Program-made: the position numbers and the translations under genes | In this document: positions 57,437-64,000 of the stretch, one piece after another | Numbering within the stretch: the stretch's first letter is position 1 | Layout of the letters: every line of letters begins with the position of its first letter | Origin: Amycolatopsis aidingensis | GTDB taxonomy: Bacteria; Actinomycetota; Actinomycetes; Mycobacteriales; Pseudonocardiaceae | Reading direction: 5' to 3' | NCBI RefSeq assembly: GCF_018885265.1 | Contig: NZ_CP076538.1 | Coordinates: forward strand, 5,864,001-5,928,000 | DNA: 64,000 bases | Notes under the pieces: generated by a model | What the model saw: only the letters and a program-made list of their open reading frames with translations | Database searches by the model: none | Told to the model about the DNA's origin: nothing

Positions 57437-59278
57437 TTGCCCGCGCTGCGCTCCCGCACCACCACCCACGGCCGCAATGCCGCAGGCGCCCGTTCCCTGT
57501 GGCGGGCCACCGGCATGACCGATGACGACTTCGGCAAGCCGATCGTCGCGATCGCCAACTCCTACACCCAGTTCGTGCCGGGGCACGTGCATCTCAAGGA
57601 CCTCGGCGGGATCGTGGCCGAGGCCGTCGCCGAGGCCGGTGGCGTGGCCAGGGAGTTCCACACCATCGCGGTGGACGACGGGATCGCGATGGGGCACAGC
57701 GGGATGCTGTACTCGCTGCCCTCGCGGGAGATCATCGCGGACTCGGTGGAGTACATGGTGAACGCGCACAAGGCCGACGCGCTGGTGTGCATCTCCAACT
57801 GCGACAAGATCACCCCGGGCATGCTGAACGCGGCGATGCGGCTGAACATCCCGGTGGTGTTCGTCTCCGGCGGGCCGATGGAGGCTGGTAAGGCCGTGGT
57901 GGTCGACGGGGTGGCGCATGCGCCGACCGACCTGATCACCGCGATCTCGGCATCGGCCAGCCCGGCCGTCGACGACGCCGGGTTGTCCGTTGTGGAGCGT
58001 TCCGCCTGCCCGACCTGCGGTTCCTGCTCCGGGATGTTCACCGCGAACTCGATGAACTGCCTCACCGAGGCGCTCGGGCTCTCACTGCCAGGCAACGGGT
58101 CCACCCTGGCCACCCACGCGGCGCGGCGGGAGCTGTTCACCGGCGCAGGCCGCACGGTGGTCGAGTTGTGCCGCCGCTACTACGCCGAGGACGACGAGAG
58201 CGTGCTGCCCCGCTCGATCGCGAACAAGGAAGCCTTCGAGAACGCGATGGCGCTGGACATGGCGATGGGCGGCTCCACGAACACGGTGCTGCACATCCTC
58301 GCCGCCGCGCAGGAGGGCGAGATCGACTTCACCCTCGCCGACATCGACGCGGTCGGCAGGCGGGTGCCCTGCCTTTCCAAGGTGGCTCCGAACTCCGACT
58401 ACCACATGGAGGATGTGCACCGGGCCGGCGGCATCCCGGCGATCCTCGGTGAGCTGTACCGCGGCGGGCTGCTGAACACCGGGGTGCGCGCGGTGCACGC
58501 GGCCGGTCTGGACGAGTGGCTGTCCACTTGGGACATCCGGTCGGCCGCTCCCTCCGCGGCGGCGGTGGAACTGTTCCATGCCGCGCCCGGCGGGGTGCGC
58601 ACCACCGAGGCGTTCTCCACCTCGAACCGGTGGTCCGATCTTGACCTCGACGCGGAGGGCGGGTGCATCAGGGACATCGCGCACGCCTACACCGCCGACG
58701 GCGGGCTGGCGGTGCTGCGCGGGAATCTCGCCGAGCACGGTGCGGTGATCAAGTCGGCCGGGATCGAGGAGTCGCTGTGGCGGTTCCAGGGTCCGGCCAG
58801 GGTGCTGGAAAGCCAGGAGGAGGCCGTCTCGGCGATCCTCGGCAAGCAGGTCCAGCCCGGCGAGGTGCTGGTGGTGCGCTACGAGGGCCCCTCGGGCGGG
58901 CCGGGGATGCAGGAGATGCTGCATCCCACGGCCTTCCTCAAGGGGGCGGGTCTGGGCAAACAGTGTGCCCTGGTCACCGACGGCCGGTTCTCCGGCGGCT
59001 CCTCCGGGATCTCGGTGGGACATATCTCGCCGGAGGCCGCGGCCGGCGGCACGATCGGCCTGGTGGAGAACGGCGACCAGATCCTGATCGACGTCCGCGA
59101 GCGCAGGCTGGAGCTGCTGGTGGACCCGGAGGTGCTCGCCGAGCGCCGGGCCAAGATGGAGGCGCGCGAACGCCCCTGGCAGCCCGCCGAGCGCGCCCGT
59201 CCGGTCACCGCCGCGCTGCGCGCCTACGCCCACCTGGCCACCTCGGCCGACACCGGCGCCGTCCGCCGCATCCCCTGA
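57437..59278 (+). CDS. ilvD: Dihydroxy-acid dehydratase
   Basis: 613 residues from a TTG at 57437 preceded by GGAGGAG. Fe-S cysteines appear in [19 protein letters not shown] and [18 protein letters not shown]. Other family blocks are NPT-type [60 protein letters not shown] and [20 protein letters not shown]. It dehydrates dihydroxy acids to the keto acids of valine and isoleucine. It completes the pathway genes in this window. Confidence 0.97.
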   Translation: MPALRSRTTTHGRNAAGARSLWRATGMTDDDFGKPIVAIANSYTQFVPGHVHLKDLGGIVAEAVAEAGGVAREFHTIAVDDGIAMGHSGMLYSLPSREIIADSVEYMVNAHKADALVCISNCDKITPGMLNAAMRLNIPVVFVSGGPMEAGKAVVVDGVAHAPTDLITAISASASPAVDDAGLSVVERSACPTCGSCSGMFTANSMNCLTEALGLSLPGNGSTLATHAARRELFTGAGRTVVELCRRYYAEDDESVLPRSIANKEAFENAMALDMAMGGSTNTVLHILAAAQEGEIDFTLADIDAVGRRVPCLSKVAPNSDYHMEDVHRAGGIPAILGELYRGGLLNTGVRAVHAAGLDEWLSTWDIRSAAPSAAAVELFHAAPGGVRTTEAFSTSNRWSDLDLDAEGGCIRDIAHAYTADGGLAVLRGNLAEHGAVIKSAGIEESLWRFQGPARVLESQEEAVSAILGKQVQPGEVLVVRYEGPSGGPGMQEMLHPTAFLKGAGLGKQCALVTDGRFSGGSSGISVGHISPEAAAGGTIGLVENGDQILIDVRERRLELLVDPEVLAERRAKMEARERPWQPAERARPVTAALRAYAHLATSADTGAVRRIP

Positions 59279-59303
59279 CCGCAGCCTCAAACTGCGGCGA
59301 AGC

Positions 59304-59945
59304 TCAGCGGGCGAGGACGATGACGAGAACGGAGGCCGCGGCCGCGACCAGGATGCCGAGGATGGCGAACGGCATCGGCTTGCGCCGCCACGGGGTGTTC
59401 TTGTCCAGCGCGATCCGGCCGGAACCGGTGAACAGCAACGCCAGCGCGGCGGTGCCGAGCACGAGCTCGTACTCGAAGCCGCCGTTGCTCATGGACAGGC
59501 CGTTGTCGAACTTGACGAACACGATGTTCGCCATCACGCCGAGGATGGCCGAAGCGCCGATCCAGGTGAACAGCCCGAGCACGAGCAGGAGGCCGCCGCC
59601 GAACTCGGCCAGGGCGGTGAGCCAGGACAGCAGCGTGGTCTGGCTGGTGTAGCCCATCCCGCCGAGGGCGTCGGCGAAGCCGCCGATGCCAGGCCCGTCG
59701 AAGACGCCGAACAGCTTCTGCGCGCCGTGCGCCATCATCGTGGCGCCGACGACCAGGCGTAGCAGCAGCAAGCCGAAGTCGAGACCGCCGTGCCAGCGCG
59801 TGGAGTCGTCGGCCTGCCCGCCGGTGCCCGCCGTGCTGTCGGTGCCGTCGCTGACCCCGGACAGCAGGCTGGTCCGCTCCGCGTCGTCGCCAGCGGAGCC
59901 GGTGGATATCTGAGTGGTCTTGTACTCATCGTCGTGAGTGCTCAC
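59304..59945 (-). CDS. DoxX family membrane protein
   Basis: About 213 residues from a GTG at 59945 (ATG at 59963 possible). A polar N-terminus rich in Asp, Thr and Gly is followed by four membrane helices in DoxX order: LLLLRLVVGATMMAHGAQKL, WLTALAEFGGGLLLVLGLF, a third with ILGVMANIVFVKF, and a C-terminal one. The H-G-x-Q-K-L-F motif is characteristic. In mycobacteria DoxX works with SodA and a thiol oxidoreductase in redox homeostasis; that role is not demonstrated here. Confidence 0.88.
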   Translation of the reverse strand: MSTHDDEYKTTQISTGSAGDDAERTSLLSGVSDGTDSTAGTGGQADDSTRWHGGLDFGLLLLRLVVGATMMAHGAQKLFGVFDGPGIGGFADALGGMGYTSQTTLLSWLTALAEFGGGLLLVLGLFTWIGASAILGVMANIVFVKFDNGLSMSNGGFEYELVLGTAALALLFTGSGRIALDKNTPWRRKPMPFAILGILVAAAASVLVIVLAR

Positions 59946-60011
59946 GCGCGCAGAGTAGGGCATCCCGGAGCCCGGGGCGCGCTGAGCGAGCACCGGGCCG
60001 GGCGGTGGGTG

Positions 60012-60932
60012 TCACCAGGACAGTTCCTCGCAGCGCCGGGCCGATTCCCGGGGTTCCACCTGGAGCGTGGCGTGCTCGATCGAATAACCTTTCGATAACA
60101 GATCCTGGGCGGCCACCAGGACCTCGGATGACTCCGCGTCCCGCTCGACCGTGAGATGCGCCGAAGCCACCTCCATCCCGGAGGTCAGGGTCCAGACATG
60201 CAGGTCGTGCACGTCGATCACCCCGGGGACCTTGGCCAGCTCCGCACTGATCCGGGCAACGTCCACCCCCTGCGGCGCGTGCTGGAACAGGATCCGCAGG
60301 GCGCGCCGGGCCAGCACGTAGGTCCGCGGGAGCACGAAGAACCCGATCGCGACACCGATGATCGGGTCGGCGTAGCGCCAGCCGGTCAGCAGGGTGATGG
60401 CACCACTGAGCAGCACGCCAAAGGAGCCGATCAGGTCGGCGAGCACCTCGAGATAGGCGCCGCGGACGTTCAGGCTCTCCTTGGCACCGGAACGCAGCAA
60501 GAGGAAGGAGGCGAGGTTGGCGACCAGGCCCGCGGCCGCCACCAGCAGCACCGGAAGCCCGGGGACCTCGGGTGGGTTGCCGATCCGGTCGATCGCCTCG
60601 TAGAGCACGTATCCGGCGACGCCGAACAGCAGGACGGCGTTGCCGAGCGCGGCCAGCACCTCGGCGCGGTACATGCCGAAGGTGCGGGTGAAGGTCGGGC
60701 CGCTGCGGCGGGCGAGCAGGATAGCCACCAGCGCCATCCCGACGCCGAAGACGTCGGTGAACATATGGGCGGCATCGGAGATCAGGGCGAGCGAGCCGGT
60801 GGCGAAGCCGACCACCAGCTCGAGCACCATGAAGCTCGCCCCGATGCCCAGCGCGAGGGCGAGCTTGCCGGCGTAGCGCCCGGAAGCACTGCCCTCCGCA
60901 GGCAGGTGTCCGTGCCCGTGGCCGTGGCCCAT
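60012..60932 (-). CDS. Cation diffusion facilitator (CzcD/ZitB-like) metal exporter
   Basis: 306 residues from an ATG at 60932 with GAGGA upstream. It starts with a metal-binding MGHGHGHGH, has six membrane helices, and a C-terminal ferredoxin-like cytoplasmic domain (VIDVHDLHVWTLTSGMEVAS). The TM2 site is SDAAHMFTD (HxxxD), but TM5 reads YLEVLADLIGS (ExxxD) where zinc exporters usually have HxxxD, so the metal may differ. A DtxR/IdeR-box-like palindrome lies 72 bp upstream. It exports a divalent metal using the proton gradient. Confidence 0.9.
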   Translation of the reverse strand: MGHGHGHGHLPAEGSASGRYAGKLALALGIGASFMVLELVVGFATGSLALISDAAHMFTDVFGVGMALVAILLARRSGPTFTRTFGMYRAEVLAALGNAVLLFGVAGYVLYEAIDRIGNPPEVPGLPVLLVAAAGLVANLASFLLLRSGAKESLNVRGAYLEVLADLIGSFGVLLSGAITLLTGWRYADPIIGVAIGFFVLPRTYVLARRALRILFQHAPQGVDVARISAELAKVPGVIDVHDLHVWTLTSGMEVASAHLTVERDAESSEVLVAAQDLLSKGYSIEHATLQVEPRESARRCEELSW

Positions 60933-61003
60933 CGAGGTTCCTCCTGTCGCCCACTGATCAACCCGGTGCCGAACATATAGCGACATGCGCATAACTGCAA
61001 TAC

Positions 61004-61018
61004 AGGTGAGCCTAACCT
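61004..61018. promoter_or_regulatory. Candidate DtxR/IdeR box
   Basis: The minus strand reads AGGTTAGGCTCACCT, one base from the core AGGTTAGGCTAACCT of the DtxR/IdeR consensus. It sits between the divergent CDF gene and the flavoprotein at 61116, placing either under possible iron (or manganese) control. Confidence 0.45.
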
Positions 61019-61115
61019 CTCGGTCAGCCTACGGCGGCTCCGAATGGCGGCCCAACCCCCCGAAAGGACTTTCCCAGCCTGCGAAGCGGTCAACCACGCG
61101 AGTAGCGTCACCGGC

Positions 61116-62561
61116 ATGGACGTGGCCGTCGTCGGATCGGGCCCGAATGGCCTGGCCGCGGCCGTGATCATGGCGCGCGCCGGGTTGTCCGTGCACGTGT
61201 TCGAGGCCGCCGACCAGCTGGGCGGCGGGCTACGGTCGGCGCCACTGTTCGACCCCGAGGTGGTGCACGATCTCTGCTCGGCCGTGCACCCGATGGCGGT
61301 GGCCGCCCCGTTCTTCCGGCGGTTCGACCTCGGCGCCCGCGGAGTCGAACTGCTGAACCCGGAGGCCGGCTACGCCCACCCTCTCGATGGCGGCGCCGCG
61401 GTCGCCTACCGCGACCTGGAACGGACCTGCGCACGCCTGGGCCCGGACGGTGCCCGGTGGCGAAGACTGATGGCTCCCCTGGTCCGGCGCAGCACCCAGC
61501 TGGTCGACTTCTTCTTCTCCGACCAGCGCAGGCTGCCCAGCGACCCGGTTGCCGCCCTGCTGCTGGGCCTGCGCACCCTGCAGCACGGCAGCCCGCTCGC
61601 GCGGCACGGCTTCGCGGGCGAGCAGGCCCCGGCGCTGCTCGCCGGGGTGGCGGCCCACTCGGTTGGCAGGCTGCCCAGCCTGCCCGGCGGGGCGGTCTCC
61701 CTGCTGCTGGGCCACCTGGCGCATGCCGGCGGCTGGCCGCTGCCCCGCGGCGGCAGCCAGCGCATCGCCGACGCCATGGTGGCGGACATCGAGCGGCACG
61801 GCGGCACCCTGCACCCCGGAACGCCGGTCACCGAGCTGGCCGAGCTGAGCCGGGCGCGGGCGGTCCTGCTGGACGTGAGCCCGGCCGTGTTCATCCGGAT
61901 CGCCGGGCGGCTGCTCCCACCGCACTACCGGCGCCAGCTGGCCGCGTTCCGCTACGGCCCGGCCGCGGCCAAGGTGGACTTCCTGACCTCCGAGCCCATC
62001 CCCTGGGCCGATCCCGCGGTCGGCGCGGCGGGCACCGTGCATCTCGGCGGGCCGCAGGCCGAGGTCTTCGCCACCGAAACCGGTGTGACCAGGGGGCGCA
62101 GGCCGGAGGAGCCGTTCGTCCTGCTCGCCCAGCCCGCGGTGGCCGACCCCGGCCGCGCCCGGGACGGCAAGTGGCCGGTGTGGGCGTACTGCCACCTGCC
62201 GAACGGCGATCGCACCGACCCGGAGGAGCTGATCCAGTCCCGCATCGAACGGTTCGCCCCCGGCTTCGGCGACACCGTGCTCGCCCGCCGCGGCATGTCC
62301 GGGCCCGCGATTGAGGCATACAACCCGAACTACGTCGGCGGCGACATCGGCGCGGGCGCGATGACCCTGCGGCAGACCTTCCTCCGCCCGACCCCGCGGT
62401 GGGACCCGCACACCACCCCGCTCGGCGGGGTCTACCTGTGCTCGGCCTCCACCCCGCCCGGCCCCGGCGTGCACGGCATGTCCGGGTACTTCGCGGCCGC
62501 CTCGGCCCTGCGCCGCGAGTTCGGCATCCGTGACCTGCCGGAACTCGGTCCCGATCGTTGA
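61116..62561 (+). CDS. Phytoene-dehydrogenase-like FAD oxidoreductase
   Basis: 481 residues from an ATG at 61116. The FAD motif VAVVGSGPNGLAAAVIMARA, then DQLGGGLRSAPLFDPEVVHD, and the C-terminal CSASTPPGPGVHGMSGYFAA are typical of the carotenoid-desaturase/PYROXD2 group. There are no carotenoid genes nearby, so carotenoid work is not supported; homologues of this type are widespread and uncharacterised. It is monocistronic and ends 62 bp before tRNA-Arg. Confidence 0.9.
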   Translation: MDVAVVGSGPNGLAAAVIMARAGLSVHVFEAADQLGGGLRSAPLFDPEVVHDLCSAVHPMAVAAPFFRRFDLGARGVELLNPEAGYAHPLDGGAAVAYRDLERTCARLGPDGARWRRLMAPLVRRSTQLVDFFFSDQRRLPSDPVAALLLGLRTLQHGSPLARHGFAGEQAPALLAGVAAHSVGRLPSLPGGAVSLLLGHLAHAGGWPLPRGGSQRIADAMVADIERHGGTLHPGTPVTELAELSRARAVLLDVSPAVFIRIAGRLLPPHYRRQLAAFRYGPAAAKVDFLTSEPIPWADPAVGAAGTVHLGGPQAEVFATETGVTRGRRPEEPFVLLAQPAVADPGRARDGKWPVWAYCHLPNGDRTDPEELIQSRIERFAPGFGDTVLARRGMSGPAIEAYNPNYVGGDIGAGAMTLRQTFLRPTPRWDPHTTPLGGVYLCSASTPPGPGVHGMSGYFAAASALRREFGIRDLPELGPDR

Positions 62562-62623
62562 GTCCCCCGGTGCGCCAGCGGGTTGAGGCCGTACGCTAGG
62601 CTTGTCGAGTCGCGCAGCGATGG

Positions 62624-62696
62624 GCCCTCGTAGCTCAGCGGATAGAGCACTGCCCTCCGGAGGCAGGTGTCGCAGGTTCGAGTCCTGCCGAGGGCG
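62624..62696 (+). tRNA. tRNA-Arg (anticodon CCG)
   Basis: A 73-base cloverleaf: acceptor GCCCTCG/CGAGGGC, discriminator G, anticodon loop CTCCGGA (anticodon CCG), and T loop GGTTCGAGTCC. CCA is not encoded. Its 3' end is followed after 130 bp by an integrase gene, so it is the likely attachment site of an integrated element. Confidence 0.97.
62676..62696 (+). other. Predicted attachment-site core (3' end of tRNA-Arg)
   Basis: Tyrosine integrases of actinobacterial elements typically recombine within the 3' half of a tRNA gene. The T arm and acceptor (from GTTCGAGTCCTGCCGAGGGC) are the expected core. The matching copy at the far end would lie outside the window, so the exact core cannot be fixed. 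Confidence 0.4.
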
Positions 62697-62826
62697 CTCC
62701 AATCAGACCATCAAAAACGGGCCTCGACCAGCGGAAACGCCAGTCGGGACCCGTTCTCGTGTTACCTGGCTGCACCCGGCTATACCCGGCGCCATACGGG
62801 CGCCCGTGGACAATGCGTGGACACGC

Positions 62827-63999
62827 CTACCCGACGTGCCCGAGCGCGGCCTGTACCCGCTGCCGGGACACGACTTCCTGCCCGTACAGGCAGGCCGCGT
62901 AAATCTCCATCAGCACCGACAACGAGTGCCCGGCCCACTCCGCGACCGTGGCAGGGTCCACTCCCCCGCTCAGCCACGTGCTGACTGCGGCGTGCCGCAG
63001 GTCATAGGGCCGCCGCGCCAGCGGCGTCGAATGAGCTTCCTCGGTCAGCGCGAGCCGACGCGCAGCGCGCCAGACCCGGGTGTAGGTGATCATCGGTAGC
63101 TCACCGCCACGCTCGCCCCGGAACAGGAGCCCGTCAGCGCCAACGCCGTACTCCTCGATGTGCTGCCACAACAGCTTGGTGAGGTCTGGCGGGCACGGCA
63201 CGGGTCGGCCCTCGCCCGCCGCACGGGACTTGAGCTGCCGCTTGTCCCGAGGCTTCTTGCCGTTGGTCCACCGCGCGCCCACATGCGGCGAGGCGTCACC
63301 GAGGTGCAGCTCTCCCCACCCGTACTCGTACTCGTCCTTCGTGCCGTTCCAGACAGGCGACGGGATGGCCAGGTGCCGCTTGTGCAAGGCGGCCGCTTCC
63401 TCCGGTCGTAAGGCGGCGTAGTACATCGCGCCGAAGTAGGCAACGAGCCTCGGTCCGCTCCGCTGGACCTCCCGCACGGCTTCCAGCAACGTCCTGGCCT
63501 GGATCGGGTTCGGCACGGCACGCTTGTCGACTTTCCGCTTTCCCTTCGGCATGGCGGTCCATTTGACCCCGTTTAGCGGGTTCGCCTCGATCTGCTTCCG
63601 CTCCACCGCGTAGTCCAGGACGTTCCACAGCACGGAGCGGGTCTTTCGCGCCACGGTCGGCGCGAACGGCCTTCCGTCCAACCGTTTGGTGACGGCTCGT
63701 TGCAGCGCCCGCAGGGTTTCAGGCTCGCCTGCCTCTCTGACGGGAACCGAGTTGCGGGAGCACCAATCGAGCACGCGGCGAACGTCTGGCGGCACGTCGC
63801 CGTTGGTGCGTAGTTCACTGTTGTATCCCCACTGCCGCAATGCCGACCGAACTTCCTTCAGTTTCGGGGCGGTCTTTCCCTGCGCCAAGAACACAGGAGC
63901 GACTCGAATCAGCGACTCGGCGATGGTTTGCCGGGCGGTCGCGGCCAAGTCCGGCCACTTCATGTCCACGTACTCACAGGTGAAGTCGAACCACGACAT
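62827..63999 (-). CDS. int: Tyrosine-recombinase integrase (5' end probably beyond window)
   Basis: At least 390 residues. The catalytic domain shows the first Arg in YYAALRPEEAAALHKRHL, the second block in RRPYDLRHAAVSTWLSGG (Arg-His; the usual first His is Tyr), the third His in EWAGHSLSVLMEIYAACL, and the nucleophile Tyr in the same stretch (IYAA). An N-terminal core-binding region (WPDLAATARQTIAESLIRVA) is present. The first Met (63999) is at the very window edge, and related integrases carry an N-terminal arm-binding domain, so the true start is likely outside. It points toward tRNA-Arg, as in actinobacterial integrative elements. Confidence 0.9.
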   Translation of the reverse strand: MSWFDFTCEYVDMKWPDLAATARQTIAESLIRVAPVFLAQGKTAPKLKEVRSALRQWGYNSELRTNGDVPPDVRRVLDWCSRNSVPVREAGEPETLRALQRAVTKRLDGRPFAPTVARKTRSVLWNVLDYAVERKQIEANPLNGVKWTAMPKGKRKVDKRAVPNPIQARTLLEAVREVQRSGPRLVAYFGAMYYAALRPEEAAALHKRHLAIPSPVWNGTKDEYEYGWGELHLGDASPHVGARWTNGKKPRDKRQLKSRAAGEGRPVPCPPDLTKLLWQHIEEYGVGADGLLFRGERGGELPMITYTRVWRAARRLALTEEAHSTPLARRPYDLRHAAVSTWLSGGVDPATVAEWAGHSLSVLMEIYAACLYGQEVVSRQRVQAALGHVG

Positions 64000-64000
64000 G

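Noticed and set aside
61116..62561. Calling the FAD oxidoreductase a carotenoid (crtI) enzyme
   Set aside because: It has the superfamily signatures but no crtB, crtE or other carotenoid genes beside it, and the PYROXD2-like group has many non-carotenoid members.

Overview
The window is high-GC chromosomal DNA from an actinobacterium. Protein content points to the Pseudonocardiaceae (Amycolatopsis/Prauserella-like): MocR and DUF397 proteins, LytR-CpsA-Psr and cofC genes, GTG/TTG starts, and a dispersed 'TGTGAGTG' palindrome. The order recG - DAK2 - rpmB - ung - thiL - DUF3515 - ddl - gpsA - cofC/fbiD - ppk - mutT1 - hup - leuD - leuC - IclR - gltX - leuB - serA - ilvC - ilvN - ilvB - PH protein - ilvD follows the Mycobacterium tuberculosis Rv2973-Rv3004 neighbourhood. 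Most of the window is therefore conserved core chromosome with accessory insertions.

Layout. 1-6.4 kb: secreted proteins (an RHS-type N-terminus cut by the window edge, a LamG/DNRLRE protein, a divergent subtilase, a tripeptidyl-aminopeptidase-like hydrolase). 6.4-24.2 kb: core genes recG to hup, with an accessory MocR/PNPOx pair and a cysteine dioxygenase preceded by a Cys-rich leader peptide. 24.4-27.4 kb: leuCD and a divergent IclR regulator. 27.6-32.0 kb: a CHAT-protease gene divergent from a zinc-binding-like small protein and a membrane protein, the best candidate for an undescribed system. 32.0-33.8 kb: decayed genes around a Gmad2-LysM protein. 33.8-36.5 kb: tRNA-Glu, tRNA-Gln, a HAD hydrolase and gltX. 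36.6-41.2 kb: flavoprotein, FAH-family hydrolase, a catalytically dead S1 homologue, and cimA behind a complete attenuator. 41.2-46.3 kb: a cell-surface polymer locus and leuB. 46.5-51.6 kb: large subtilase and serA. 52-59.3 kb: SDR, DUF397, ilvCNB behind a second attenuator, PH protein, ilvD. 59.3-62.6 kb: DoxX, CDF transporter, phytoene-dehydrogenase-like enzyme. 62.6-64 kb: tRNA-Arg with an adjacent tyrosine integrase, the left end of an integrated element.

How the genes work together. leuCD, cimA, leuB, ilvC, ilvN, ilvB and ilvD give most of branched-chain amino acid synthesis, with isoleucine made from pyruvate via citramalate. Both cimA and ilvBNC carry attenuators with Ile/Val/Leu leader peptides that appear to be translated from leaderless transcripts. 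gltX lies beside tRNA-Glu and tRNA-Gln, matching the non-discriminating GluRS route.

Quality warning. Five genes (LamG protein, plsC, IclR regulator, CHAT protein, SDR) are each broken by exactly one missing base, always in a run of identical bases. This looks like systematic homopolymer under-calling rather than five independent pseudogenes.
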